A model generated the notes under the pieces. It did no database searches and was not told the origin of the DNA. It was given only the letters and a program-made list of their open reading frames with translations. A DNA stretch of 64,000 nt from Candidatus Dechloromonas phosphorivorans (GTDB lineage: Bacteria; Pseudomonadota; Gammaproteobacteria; Burkholderiales; Rhodocyclaceae): positions 124,001 to 188,000 of the forward strand of contig JADKBR010000007.1 of the NCBI GenBank assembly GCA_016714975.1, written 5' to 3'. A program made the position numbers and the translations under genes. This document shows positions 17,462-26,399 of this stretch, piece after piece. Within the stretch, counting starts at the first letter, position 1. Each line of letters begins with the position of its first letter.

Positions 17462-18030
17462 TGCTTGTGTTCGTCCAGAAAGTTCTTGAGCAGGTCGTGA
17501 CCGCGCTCGGTCAGGATCGATTCGGGGTGAAACTGGACGCCTTCGACGGCCAGCGTCTTGTGACGCACGCCCATGATTTCGCCGTCGTCGGTCCACGCGG
17601 TGATCTCCAGGCAATCGGGCAGGCTCTCGCGTTCGATGGCCAAGGAATGGTAGCGGGTGCACGTCAGCGGGTTGGGCAGACCCTTGAAAACACCTCTGTT
17701 TTCATGGTGGACCGCAGACACCTTGCCGTGCATCAGGTGCTTGGCATGCACGATCCTGCCACCGAAGGCTTCGCCGATGGCCTGATGGCCAAGACAGACG
17801 CCGAGCAGCGGAATCTTGCCGGAATACTCGCCGATCGCAGCCAGCGAGATGCCCGCCTGCGCGGGGGCGCACGGACCGGGGGAAATCACCAGATAGCCCG
17901 GCTTGAGGCGGCCGATCTCGGCGACGCTGATGGCATCGTTGCGATAGACGCGCACCTCCTGCCCCAACTCGCCAAAGTACTGAACAAGGTTGTAGGTGAA
18001 GCTGTCGTAATTGTCGATCATCAGCAGCAT
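17458..18030 (-). CDS. trpG: Anthranilate synthase component II (glutamine amidotransferase)
   Basis: This 190-residue class I glutamine amidotransferase supplies ammonia to TrpE; in many bacteria it also serves PabB in folate synthesis. The nucleophile elbow GVCLGHQAIGE and the catalytic His-Glu pair in VQFHPESILT are present, with the oxyanion region SPGPCAPAQAG. The ATG at 18030 is preceded by AAGGAA. The partner trpE lies 4.4 kb away, beyond an inserted + strand block, rather than immediately upstream. Confidence 0.96.
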   Translation of the reverse strand: MLLMIDNYDSFTYNLVQYFGELGQEVRVYRNDAISVAEIGRLKPGYLVISPGPCAPAQAGISLAAIGEYSGKIPLLGVCLGHQAIGEAFGGRIVHAKHLMHGKVSAVHHENRGVFKGLPNPLTCTRYHSLAIERESLPDCLEITAWTDDGEIMGVRHKTLAVEGVQFHPESILTERGHDLLKNFLDEHKQ

Positions 18031-18228
18031 GCTGTTGATTCCTTGCCCGTTTCGTAAGGTTCGGATTCTACATTAAAGGCCCGTGCTGCAGCCGGGGCGG
18101 GTCACTTCGATTAAAATGCTGGCTTTCTCGCCGGATCAATACCTAAACGCAACCAAGCTGGCCTGCCCAAGAACTGCGCTCGGCGATCTTCTGTCTGCTG
18201 CGCAGGGCGCCGAGCGGATGTCCTTCTT

Positions 18229-19161
18229 GTGAAGAACCTAGTGAACCAGCCCACAGCAGACAGCGCACCACCAGCATCCCAAGGTCGACTTGAACAGGCT
18301 TGGCACGACCTGCGGAGTTCCGTCAAGTTTCGTATCCGTTGCCTTGTCCATGGTCGCGTAATCAGTGACACCGCGGCGGTGTTCGACCGCTCGCCACTCG
18401 ACCAGATTTTGGCGCATTCCAGTGAGTTGGCCTATAAACCGATCCGGCCATACTTGATCCGCGGCCTCGGTGCAAGGGGCAGGCTTGCGGCAATCAAGAC
18501 GCATTTTGATACCGCAGAGCAGCTACTAACGCCACAGAATTTCCTGCAAAGCCACACCGAAGAGCGGGCGATACTTGAGCATCAAACCGCAAGCGGTTTG
18601 ATGACCATTACACTGGGCAATCCTGACAGTCTTTATCGAGAAGCAGAATGGCGGCTCGCGCTCAATGTCAATGGACAACGGATCCTTGAAATTGGCGTCA
18701 CGCTGGTCACCCCAACGGCACTTGGCCTTGAGGGAGGAGCACCGTGTGTGTGGATTGGCATCGTCAAGGCTTCGATCAAGGGCGATGCCGCACTGGAACC
18801 TGCCCGCAAGCTGACCAAGGACCTAGAGGGCATTCGCCCGAAGTCTTTGTTGCTGATGGCAGCGCAAGCGATGGCTCGCGCCTTTGGCATGACAGCCCTC
18901 TATGGAGTTGCCAACGAAGGGCTTGTTCTGGCCAACTATATGTATATGAAGAAACGCGTAAGAGCCGACTATGACCAGTTCTGGGAAGAGTCGGGCGGCA
19001 CCCGCGTTTCGCGCCATGTCTTTCTACTGCCGATGACAAAAGGTCAGCGCGAGATCTCCAGTTACAAGATGAACAAACGCGCCCAAGCCCGGAGAAGACA
19101 AGAGTTGGAAAACAACCTGAACGGCAATCTTGAAAATGGCTTCCGAATGCTGATGAAGTGA
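18229..19161 (+). CDS. DUF535 family protein (VirK/YbjX-like)
   Basis: This 310-residue protein is of the DUF535 family, which includes Shigella VirK and E. coli YbjX. Core motifs include LYREAEWRLALNVNGQRILEIGVTLV, GLEGGAPCVWIGIVKAS and HFMTALYGVANEG-like text near residue 225. There is no signal peptide or transmembrane segment. VirK and YbjX of Salmonella have been linked to resistance to antimicrobial peptides and outer-membrane change; their biochemistry is unknown. The GTG at 18229 is the best start. It has lower GC and a plainer codon choice than its neighbours (for example runs of aac and aaa near the C terminus), and it heads a + strand block lying between trpG and trpE. Confidence 0.85.
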   Translation: MKNLVNQPTADSAPPASQGRLEQAWHDLRSSVKFRIRCLVHGRVISDTAAVFDRSPLDQILAHSSELAYKPIRPYLIRGLGARGRLAAIKTHFDTAEQLLTPQNFLQSHTEERAILEHQTASGLMTITLGNPDSLYREAEWRLALNVNGQRILEIGVTLVTPTALGLEGGAPCVWIGIVKASIKGDAALEPARKLTKDLEGIRPKSLLLMAAQAMARAFGMTALYGVANEGLVLANYMYMKKRVRADYDQFWEESGGTRVSRHVFLLPMTKGQREISSYKMNKRAQARRRQELENNLNGNLENGFRMLMK

Positions 19162-19309
19162 GTCGCGACAAGCCGGGAATGGTTGGTGTTTCCAGCGGAC
19201 ACCCAGAACGGTCACCAAAACCAAATACAAGCCTCAAGCTCACCGGTCAGTCGCGCAACGAGCTGGGTGGTTTTCAACTAAAATATGCGGGTTCCAGCCG
19301 GATTCGCCC

Positions 19310-20320
19310 ATGAGCGCCGCCCTCGCCATTCCTCGCCACACGCTTTCGATCGTCGTTCCGGTCTTCAACGAGGAAGACAATATCGGGCCGCTGGTCAAGC
19401 GCGTGCATGCGGCGCTGGTCGGCTACGAGAACGCATGGGAACTGGTGCTGGTCGACGACGGTAGCAGCGATGCGACGGTCGAGCGCGGCCTGCAAGCGGC
19501 AAGGGAATACGGCTCGCATGTGCGCATCGTCGAACTGACGCGCAATTTCAAGCAGACCGCAGCCATGCAGGCTGGCATCGATGCAGCGCGCGGCGATGTG
19601 ATCGTCACCATGGACGGCGATTTGCAGAATGACCCGATCGACATCCCGCGCATGGTTGCCCGACTGCTGAACGAAGATCTCGACCTCGTCGCCGGCTGGC
19701 GCCAGAACCGCCAGGACGGCCTGTTCCTGCGCAAGATTCCGTCGAAGATCGCCAACCGTCTGATCGCCAGAATGACCGGTGTCTATCTGAAGGACTACGG
19801 CTGCAGCCTGAAGGCCTTTCGCGGCAGCGTTATCAAGAGCGTTCGCCTGTACGGCGAAATGCACCGTTTCATCCCGGCCTGGCTGGCCACCGTCACCACG
19901 CCACGCCGCATTGCCCAGGAGCCGACCACGCACCACGCGCGTACCGCCGGCGTCTCAAAATACGGTATTTCGCGCACCTTCCGCGTCATTCTCGACCTGA
20001 TTGCAGTCTTCTATTTCATGCGCTTCCGCGCCCGCCCCGGCCACTTTTTCGGTGGCATCGGCCTCAGCCTGACAGCACTCTCGGGGCTGATCATGGCCTG
20101 GCTTGTGTGGGTCAAATTTGGGCTGGGCGAGAATATCGGCGGCCGGCCGCTGCTCATCGTCGGCATCGGCACGATGATTGCCGGCGTACATTTCATCACC
20201 ACCGGCGTACTGGCCGAAATCATGGCCCGCATCTACTTTGAATCCGGCACCGTTCGCTCCTATGCGGCGCGCCCGGAAAATCCACTGGCAGCCGACGAAG
20301 GCTGGCACAGGCCAGCGTGA
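19310..20320 (+). CDS. Family 2 glycosyltransferase (polyprenyl-phosphate sugar transferase, ArnC/DPM1-like)
   Basis: This 336-residue GT2 enzyme has its catalytic GT-A domain at residues 1-230: LSIVVPVFNEEDNI, VLVDDGSSDAT and VIVTMDGDLQNDP, the DXD-type metal site, followed by GCSLKAFRGSVI. Two C-terminal membrane helices follow (LTALSGLIMAWLVWVKFGL and LLIVGIGTMIAGVHFITTGVLAEIM). This layout is that of ArnC and dolichyl-phosphate mannose synthases, which load a sugar onto undecaprenyl phosphate. Its stop overlaps the GTG of the next gene by four bases, pairing the donor-making enzyme with a GT39 transferase. A TAAAAT -10-like box lies at 19279-19284. The sugar is not predictable. Confidence 0.9.
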   Translation: MSAALAIPRHTLSIVVPVFNEEDNIGPLVKRVHAALVGYENAWELVLVDDGSSDATVERGLQAAREYGSHVRIVELTRNFKQTAAMQAGIDAARGDVIVTMDGDLQNDPIDIPRMVARLLNEDLDLVAGWRQNRQDGLFLRKIPSKIANRLIARMTGVYLKDYGCSLKAFRGSVIKSVRLYGEMHRFIPAWLATVTTPRRIAQEPTTHHARTAGVSKYGISRTFRVILDLIAVFYFMRFRARPGHFFGGIGLSLTALSGLIMAWLVWVKFGLGENIGGRPLLIVGIGTMIAGVHFITTGVLAEIMARIYFESGTVRSYAARPENPLAADEGWHRPA

Positions 20321-21804
20321 ATTCCACCGCCCAAGAGGGCATCCTTCAGGGCACGGAGGACACCAGTCGCGACGCCCTGATCCTGCTTGGCTTGACCGTC
20401 GCCTTGCTCGCCTGGCGCATCTGGGTCATCCAGCACTCGGGCATTACGCTCTACGTCGACGAAGCCCAATACTGGACCTGGGCGCAAGACTTGGAGTGGG
20501 GCTACTACTCGAAGCCACCGGGCGTCGCCGCTCTGATAGTCGTTTCGACAGCGCTGTTCGGCGACGGGATGCTCGGCGTCAAGGCGCTGGCCATGCTGTG
20601 CTACCCGCTGGCTGCCGCCGCCTGCTGGGGCATCGCCCGCCGCCTCTACGACGAACGCACGGCCTTCTGGTCAGCGGTCGCCGTGCTGACGCTGCCGATT
20701 TTTTCCTGGCTCGGCCTGTTCGTCTCCACCGATGCACTGCTTACGCTGTTCTGGATGCTGGCGCTGTGGACCTACCTGTGCGCTCTGGACAGAGACACCT
20801 GGGGCGACTGGATTCTGCTCGGCATTCTCTGCGGCCTCGGTCTTCTGTCCAAGTACACCATGGCCGCCTGGCTGGGCGCCGCCTTCCTGCATCTGCTCGC
20901 TTTCCACCGCAGCCGACTCGCCTCGGCAAAACCATGGCTGGCCGCCGGGCTGGCGCTGCTGATCCTGAGCCCCAATCTCCATTGGAACTTCATCCACGAT
21001 TTCCCGACGCTGAAGCATACGGCAGAAATTACCGTAAGCAAGCAGGCGGGCGGCGGCCTGAAGGCACTCGGCGAGTTCTGGGCTGCGCAGTGGCTCAGTT
21101 TCGGTCCGATACTCGGCAGCGTATTTGCCTTGCTGCTGTTTCGGGCAAGACAAAGCTGGCGCGACGAGCGAACCCGACTCCTGCTGTGGTTCTCACTGCC
21201 ACTGTGGGCCATCGTTTCGGCTCAAGCCCTTAACAGCAACGCCAACGCCAACTGGGCAGCGCCAGCTTTCGCTCCCGCAGTCATCGCCGCCGTGGCCTGG
21301 CTGTTACAGAGAGAAAAGAAGCGCACGCTGGTCATCGGGCTGGCGATCAATGTTGCGGTGGTTGGCCTCGCCTACCACTGGCAACAAGTGCTGGTTGCGG
21401 TCGACGTGAAAAATCCGGCCAAAATGAATTTCTACACACGTGCCCAGGGCTGGGACGGGTTGGGCCGGCAACTGAAGCCAATCCTTGTCGCGCATCCCGC
21501 TGCGGTACTGGTGGCCGACAACCGCACCCTGCTCGCCCACATGCTTTACGAAGTGCGCGACCTGAAACCGGAGGCCGCCAGCTGGAACCCGAGCGGCAAG
21601 GCGAGCGATCATTACAAGCTGACTACCGACCTGCGCCCTTACATCGGCAAGGATGCGCTGCTGATCACCCAGGACCCGCCGGGTGCGGACCTGGTGCGAG
21701 GTTTTTCCAGCATCAACAGGCTCGCTACGCTGAAGGCGCCGCTCGACGCACAGACCTCGCGCGACATGGATGTTTACCTGCTCCGTGACTTCAAGGGCTA
21801 CTGA
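20317..21804 (+). CDS. Family 39 glycosyltransferase (ArnT-like, membrane)
   Basis: This 495-residue multi-pass protein has the GT39/PMT signature just after its first helix: LYVDEAQYWTWAQDLEWGYYSKPPG, with the catalytic Asp-Glu pair on the first periplasmic loop. About 11-12 hydrophobic helices follow, then a soluble C-terminal part. ArnT-type enzymes move a sugar from an undecaprenyl carrier to lipid A or another surface acceptor in the outer leaflet. It starts with GTG overlapping the GT2 stop and is followed by an overlapping PAP2 phosphatase gene. The arn sugar-modifying genes (arnA, arnB, arnD) are absent here, so L-Ara4N is not implied. Confidence 0.9.
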   Translation: MNSTAQEGILQGTEDTSRDALILLGLTVALLAWRIWVIQHSGITLYVDEAQYWTWAQDLEWGYYSKPPGVAALIVVSTALFGDGMLGVKALAMLCYPLAAAACWGIARRLYDERTAFWSAVAVLTLPIFSWLGLFVSTDALLTLFWMLALWTYLCALDRDTWGDWILLGILCGLGLLSKYTMAAWLGAAFLHLLAFHRSRLASAKPWLAAGLALLILSPNLHWNFIHDFPTLKHTAEITVSKQAGGGLKALGEFWAAQWLSFGPILGSVFALLLFRARQSWRDERTRLLLWFSLPLWAIVSAQALNSNANANWAAPAFAPAVIAAVAWLLQREKKRTLVIGLAINVAVVGLAYHWQQVLVAVDVKNPAKMNFYTRAQGWDGLGRQLKPILVAHPAAVLVADNRTLLAHMLYEVRDLKPEAASWNPSGKASDHYKLTTDLRPYIGKDALLITQDPPGADLVRGFSSINRLATLKAPLDAQTSRDMDVYLLRDFKGY

Positions 21805-22462
21805 GTTCCGCGTCGCGCTGACCATGTTCGCTCTGCTGGCGGTGCTTTTTGTCGCTTTCCCGCAGATCGACCTGTCTGTCAGCAGCCTGTTCTATCGCGG
21901 CAACGGAGAGTGGGCGCTGCATCGCGAGTCCCGCTGGCTGTTTCTTCCCTATCGCGGCCTGCCGCGTGTGGGACAAGCGTTGATCGTTATCCTGCTTGCT
22001 CTTTGGGGGCTGAGTTTTGCCAAGCGCTTTCCCGCACTACGGGCGCGCCGGGTAGTGTTTGGCTTCCTCCTCGTCGGCGGACTGCTCGGCCCGGTACTGC
22101 TGGTCGACGCGACGCTGAAGGAGCACTCCGGGCGCGCCCGACCGGAAAGGGTCGAAGTATTCGGCGGCAGCAGGCAATTTACCCCGGCTTTCGTCCCCGC
22201 CGACCAGTGTCAGGCGAACTGCTCATTCGTCAGCGGCCATGTCGCCACCGCCGCTTTCATCATGTCCTTCGGGTGGCTGGGCGCGCCGGCCGTCCGCCGC
22301 CGCTGGCTCTTGGTCAGCATTGCCTTCGGCGCCTTTTTTGCGCTGATCCGCATGGTACCCGGCGCACACTTCCTGTCCGACACCGTCTTCGCGTGGTTCA
22401 CGACCTATTTCAGCCTTTGGCTGACCGAGTGGGCGTTCCGGCGCCTGAAGTGGCTTCCGTAG
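21770..22462 (+). CDS. PAP2-family membrane phosphatase (LpxE/LpxT-like)
   Basis: This 230-residue integral membrane phosphatase has the three PAP2 signatures in order: KEHSGRARP (KX6RP), CSFVSGHVATAAF (xSGH) and RMVPGAHFLSDTVF (RX5HX3D). Relatives dephosphorylate lipid A, undecaprenyl diphosphate or phosphatidylglycerophosphate at the periplasmic face. The first ATG (21770) overlaps the GT39 gene by 35 bases; an alternative ATG at 21824 (MFALLAVLF) would give 213 residues and avoid the overlap. Neither has a good ribosome binding site. Its place after a GT2/GT39 pair suggests the substrate is lipid A or the polyprenyl carrier. Confidence 0.88.
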   Translation: MFTCSVTSRATEFRVALTMFALLAVLFVAFPQIDLSVSSLFYRGNGEWALHRESRWLFLPYRGLPRVGQALIVILLALWGLSFAKRFPALRARRVVFGFLLVGGLLGPVLLVDATLKEHSGRARPERVEVFGGSRQFTPAFVPADQCQANCSFVSGHVATAAFIMSFGWLGAPAVRRRWLLVSIAFGAFFALIRMVPGAHFLSDTVFAWFTTYFSLWLTEWAFRRLKWLP

Positions 22463-22469
22463 GGGCCGT

Positions 22470-23945
22470 TCAGTCGATCCGCGTATCCAGCCCTTGCTCC
22501 GCCAATTCTGCGGCACGCAGCACGGCTTGGGCCTTGTTCTGGGTTTCGGTCCATTCCGAATTGGGGTCGGAATCGGCAACGATGCCGGCGCCGGCCTGCA
22601 CATGCAGTTGTTTGTCCTTGACCACTGCCGTGCGGATCGCAATCGCCAGGTCCATGTCGCCATTGAAGCCCAAGTAGCCCACTGCCCCGGCGTAAATCCC
22701 GCGCTTGACCGGTTCCAATTCGTCGATGATTTCCATGGCCCGCACCTTCGGCGCCCCGGAGACGGTACCGGCCGGGAAGGTGGCTTTGAGCACGTCGAGC
22801 GCGTTCAGACCTTGCTGCAGCCTGCCTTCGACATTGGAAACGATGTGCATCACGTGCGAGTAGCGCTCGACGATCATGTTCTCGGTCAGCTTGACGGTGC
22901 CGACCCTGGCGACGCGACCGCAGTCGTTGCGCCCGAGGTCGAGCAACTGCGTGTGCTCGGCGCGTTCCTTCTCGTCCGCCAGCAGTTCGGCGGCAAGTGC
23001 GGCGTCCTCTTCCGGCGAGGCACCGCGCCTGCGGGTACCGGCAATCGGGCGGACGGTGACGCGATCACCCTCAAGGCGGACAAGAATCTCCGGTGAGGCG
23101 CCGACGACATGGAAATCCTCGAAATCAAAGTAGAACATGTAGGGCGACGGGTTCAGGCTGCGCAGCGTGCGGTAGAGCGCCAGCGGGGTGGCGTGGAACG
23201 GCTTGGTCATCCGTTGCGAAAGCACCACCTGCATGATGTCGCCTTCGGTAATGTACTCCTTGGCCTTGACGACAGCCTTCTTGAAGGCGGCCTCACCGAA
23301 TATCGACACCGCCGGCTCGGAATGCACCGGCCGCTCACCGGGAATGGTCACCGGCGTACGCAGCTTGCCCAACAGTTCTTTAAGGCGCGCCCGCGCTTTC
23401 TGCCAGGCGCCCGGGAAACCCGGTTCGGCATAGACAACCAGAGTGAGCTTGCCCGAAAGGTTATCGACCACGGCGATTTCCTCGGAGAGCAGCAGGCCGA
23501 TATCCGGCGTGCCGATTTCGTCGGTCTTGCACGTGCGTGTCAGACGCGTTTCGACGTAGCGCACCGTGTCGTAGCCAAAACAGCCGACCAGGCCGCCGCA
23601 AAAACGCGGCAGCCCGGCCTGCGGCGCGGCGCGGAAGCGCTGCATGAACTTGCCGATGAATTCGAGCGGATTCGTATCGTCCTCGCGCTCGGCGATCCGG
23701 TTGCCGGTCAGCACCAGTACCTGATGGCCGTGGACAACGATGCGCGTCGATGCGGCGAGGCCGATGATCGAGTAACGGCCGAAACGTTCGCCACCCTGCA
23801 CCGACTCGAGCAGGTAGGAGTAGGCACCATTGGCCAGCTTAAGGTAGATGGAGAGCGGCGTGTCGAGGTCGGCAAACGTCTCCAGCGTGACCGGAATGCG
23901 GTTGTAGCCTTGCGCGGCAAGCGTGTTGAATCTGGTTTCAGTCAT
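22470..23945 (-). CDS. trpE: Anthranilate synthase component I
   Basis: This 491-residue chorismate-utilising enzyme makes anthranilate with TrpG. The N-terminal feedback domain has the tryptophan-binding LLES motif (YSYLLESVQGGERFGRYS). The catalytic domain shows PSPYMFYFDFEDFHVVGASPEILV, RPIAGTRRRGASPEED, LDLGRNDCGRVARVGTV and the C-terminal GAVGYLGFNGDMDLAIAIRTAV. ATG 23945 is preceded by GAGG at seven bases. It is monocistronic here: a + strand block separates it from trpG, and the min operon separates it from gph, its usual upstream neighbour in betaproteobacteria. Confidence 0.97.
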   Translation of the reverse strand: MTETRFNTLAAQGYNRIPVTLETFADLDTPLSIYLKLANGAYSYLLESVQGGERFGRYSIIGLAASTRIVVHGHQVLVLTGNRIAEREDDTNPLEFIGKFMQRFRAAPQAGLPRFCGGLVGCFGYDTVRYVETRLTRTCKTDEIGTPDIGLLLSEEIAVVDNLSGKLTLVVYAEPGFPGAWQKARARLKELLGKLRTPVTIPGERPVHSEPAVSIFGEAAFKKAVVKAKEYITEGDIMQVVLSQRMTKPFHATPLALYRTLRSLNPSPYMFYFDFEDFHVVGASPEILVRLEGDRVTVRPIAGTRRRGASPEEDAALAAELLADEKERAEHTQLLDLGRNDCGRVARVGTVKLTENMIVERYSHVMHIVSNVEGRLQQGLNALDVLKATFPAGTVSGAPKVRAMEIIDELEPVKRGIYAGAVGYLGFNGDMDLAIAIRTAVVKDKQLHVQAGAGIVADSDPNSEWTETQNKAQAVLRAAELAEQGLDTRID

Positions 23946-24341
23946 GGAGAAGCCTCGAAAATGACATCCAAGTTGCGCACTGGTGCATGACGCCGGGTTG
24001 GCGCACGAAAGGAGATCAGGAGCGCCAGAGACGCCAATCGTTCCAGAGTCGCACAGTCATCATTTGTTCTTGAGGTCCTGAAAAGTATGCGCCTGACCAT
24101 AGGCGACAGACAGATCGCATGTTAGCGCATCGCAATCAGCGCTGTCCACCGGAGAGGCGCGCACTGATAGAGGCAAGCGGTAATGTACGGTCCGTGCAAA
24201 GAAGCGTGTCCGCCTCAGGAGGAGGCGGAGACGGACATACTGCTTGGGTTAACACGATCCCGAGGGGCTCTGGCAAAGTCATGCCGCTTCGGCTAGACTC
24301 AGCCGCTTATCTTGTCTTTGGCTCACATCGGCGGCGATTCC
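23946..24341. other. Intergenic region between divergent trpE and minC
   Basis: This 396-base divergent gap must hold the promoters of trpE (-) and of the min operon (+). No convincing -35/-10 pair, tRNA or conserved small frame was seen. The only clear structure is a hairpin with arms CCGCCTC (24210-24216) and GAGGCGG (24222-24228), 5-base loop, with no T-run after it. No trp leader peptide with tandem Trp codons was found next to trpE. Confidence 0.5.
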
Positions 24342-25133
24342 ATGCGGCGAACCAGCGCGACCATGCAGTTGATCGAATTCAAGGGAACGACGCTTCCGGT
24401 GGTAACGATCACCCTGCACTCATTGCAGCCGGACGCGCTGGCCTTGGCCGCTGGCGAGTTGTTCGGCAATACCCCTTTTTTCGACGGCGACGCGGCAGTG
24501 CTGGACTTGTCACAGCTGCACGAGTTGCCTGAAGCGGACTGGCATGGCGTGCAAGAGGTCTTGAAGAAGCACGGCCTGAATGTTATTGGGGTGCGTGGCG
24601 GAAGCAACGAACTGCGACATGAGGCGGCAGCCATCGGAGGCATGCCGACCTATGCCGTGCTGGACCGCCCGGCACGTGCGGCGCATGCCACCGAAGGAGC
24701 CGCGCCTCCACCGGCTCCCGAAACAGAGCCGCGTGTCACGGCGGTACCAGTATCGGCAGCAATCGGAGCGGCGGCTTCGCCAACACTGTTCATCGACCGG
24801 CCGCTGCGCTCGGGCCAGCAAATTTATGCACGCGGCGGGGATCTCGTGGTTCTCTCAGCCGTCAATGCGGGCGCCGAAGTGATTGCGGATGGCAGCATCC
24901 ACATCTACGCACCCCTGCGCGGGCGCGCGCTGGCTGGGGCCGGCGGTGCCGACAATGCACGAATTCTGTGCACCCGCTTCGAAGCCGAGCTCGTTTCGAT
25001 CGCCGGTATTTATCGGACCTTCGAGACCGGTGTTCCGGTCGAGCTGGCTGGCAAGCCCGTTCAGGTCCGGCTGACCAGAAAGCCGAGCGAAGATACCGGC
25101 CGACTGATGGTTGAGCCACTGAAAGCCGATTAG
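24342..25133 (+). CDS. minC: Septum site-determining protein MinC
   Basis: MinC blocks FtsZ ring assembly away from midcell and is carried to the membrane by MinD. The N-terminal domain (MQLIEFKGTTLPVVTITLHS through VIGVRGG) is followed by a Pro/Ala-rich linker and the C-terminal beta-helix. That helix has the diagnostic RSGQQIYARGGDLVVLSAVNAGAEVIADGSIH dimer and MinD-binding face. The product is about 263 residues from ATG 24342, or 256 from ATG 24363; the latter aligns better with E. coli MinC. A TTG still further upstream is unlikely. It heads minC-minD-minE. Confidence 0.94.
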   Translation: MRRTSATMQLIEFKGTTLPVVTITLHSLQPDALALAAGELFGNTPFFDGDAAVLDLSQLHELPEADWHGVQEVLKKHGLNVIGVRGGSNELRHEAAAIGGMPTYAVLDRPARAAHATEGAAPPPAPETEPRVTAVPVSAAIGAAASPTLFIDRPLRSGQQIYARGGDLVVLSAVNAGAEVIADGSIHIYAPLRGRALAGAGGADNARILCTRFEAELVSIAGIYRTFETGVPVELAGKPVQVRLTRKPSEDTGRLMVEPLKAD

Positions 25134-25231
25134 CGGCGGGAACGGCGCTGCTGGCTCAGATGGACGCCAAAGGCACCAGAAAGCTGATTCTGCAGGTAGA
25201 ATCACTTCCTTTTGATTGCGGAGTGACACCG

Positions 25232-26053
25232 GTGACACGTATCGTCGTCGTAACCTCAGGCAAGGGCGGGGTCGGCAAGACTACCACCAGCGCCAGCTTT
25301 TCTTCGGGCCTCGCCCTACGCGGCTACAAGACTGCCGTCATTGACTTCGACGTCGGCCTGCGCAACCTCGATCTGATCATGGGTTGTGAGCGCCGTGTCG
25401 TTTATGATCTTGTCAATGTGCTGAACGGCGAAGCAACACTCACTCAGGCGTTGATCAAGGACAAGCATTGCGAAAGCGGGAACCTGTTCGTACTCCCGGC
25501 CTCTCAGACTCGTGACAAGGATGCGCTGACCGAGGAAGGCATCGAAAAGGTTCTCAAGGAGCTCGAACACATGGGCTTCGACTATGTCGTCTGTGATTCG
25601 CCGGCAGGCATCGAGCGTGGCGCGGTCATGGCCCTGACCTTTGCCGACGAAGCGCTGGTCGTTTCTAACCCGGAGGTGTCCTCGGTGCGCGACTCCGACC
25701 GCATTCTCGGCATCATTCAGGCCAAGTCGCGCCGCGCCCAACTCGGCGGAGAGCCCGTCAAGGAACATCTGCTGATCACCCGCTACTCGCCGAAGCGCGT
25801 CAACGAGGGTGAGATGCTGTCGTACAAGGACATCCACGAGATCCTGCGCGTACCTATCATCGGCGTCATCCCCGAGTCGGAATCCGTACTGCAATCGTCG
25901 AATTCCGGCACGCCGGCGATCCATCTTGCCGGTAGCGATGTTGCCAGCGCCTACCTCGACGTCGTCGGCCGCTTCCTCGGCGAAACCATACCGCTGCGTT
26001 TTGTCGACTACGAGAAGCCTGGCTTGCTCAAGCGCCTGTTCGGGAGCAAGTGA
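25232..26053 (+). CDS. minD: Septum site-determining ATPase MinD
   Basis: MinD is a 273-residue deviant Walker A ATPase that binds the membrane with ATP, recruits MinC and oscillates with MinE. The N terminus TRIVVVTSGKGGVGKTTTSAS carries the signature Lys-rich P-loop. VIDFDVGLRNLDLIMG (switch I) and YVVCDSPAGIERG (Walker B) follow. The C-terminal amphipathic membrane-targeting helix is GLLKRLFGSK. The start is GTG 25232, fixed by GGAG at 25220-25223 eight bases upstream and by the family N terminus. Longer frames from 25160 add unrelated residues. It lies 98 bases after minC and two bases before minE. Confidence 0.97.
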   Translation: MTRIVVVTSGKGGVGKTTTSASFSSGLALRGYKTAVIDFDVGLRNLDLIMGCERRVVYDLVNVLNGEATLTQALIKDKHCESGNLFVLPASQTRDKDALTEEGIEKVLKELEHMGFDYVVCDSPAGIERGAVMALTFADEALVVSNPEVSSVRDSDRILGIIQAKSRRAQLGGEPVKEHLLITRYSPKRVNEGEMLSYKDIHEILRVPIIGVIPESESVLQSSNSGTPAIHLAGSDVASAYLDVVGRFLGETIPLRFVDYEKPGLLKRLFGSK

Positions 26054-26055
26054 GG

Positions 26056-26322
26056 ATGTCCCTCTTCTCCCTTATCTTCGGCAACAAGCCCAAGACGGCG
26101 GCCATCGCCAAAGAACGACTGCAACTGATCATTGCCCACGAACGCAATGGCGGCACCAGTACGCCTGATTTTCTGCCGGACTTGCAGAAGGAGTTGATCC
26201 TCGTCATCTCGAAGTATGTATCGGTCAACCCGGAAGACATCAAGGTATCGCTGGAGAAGCAGGGAAACTTCGAGGTGCTCGAGGTGAACATCGTCATGCC
26301 AGAGAAGGCCGGCTTGATCTGA
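26056..26322 (+). CDS. minE: Cell division topological specificity factor MinE
   Basis: This 88-residue MinE stimulates MinD ATPase and so drives pole-to-pole oscillation. It has the N-terminal membrane-binding and anti-MinCD segment (MSLFSLIFGNKPKTAAIAKERLQLIIAHER) and the C-terminal dimerisation domain (LILVISKYVSVNPEDIKVSLEKQGNFEVLEVNIVMP). ATG 26056 is two bases after the minD stop; the GTG at 26050 is an upstream in-frame codon inside minD and less likely. Length matches the family. Confidence 0.97.
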   Translation: MSLFSLIFGNKPKTAAIAKERLQLIIAHERNGGTSTPDFLPDLQKELILVISKYVSVNPEDIKVSLEKQGNFEVLEVNIVMPEKAGLI

Positions 26323-26399
26323 CCGAGGGGTTTCCGGCTGGATTCCCCATCGTTCCAGCAGTTGCCAATCCTGACGGCGTACCGATGGGTGTACTGGCC

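Noticed and set aside
19310..22462. Annotating the GT2/GT39/PAP2 genes as an arn (L-Ara4N) operon
   Set aside because: arnA, arnB, arnD, arnE and arnF are absent from the block, so only the general ArnC/ArnT-like classes can be supported.
23946..24341. trp leader-peptide attenuator in front of trpE
   Set aside because: No short frame with adjacent Trp codons next to a terminator/antiterminator pair was seen; the one hairpin lies nearer minC and has no T-run.
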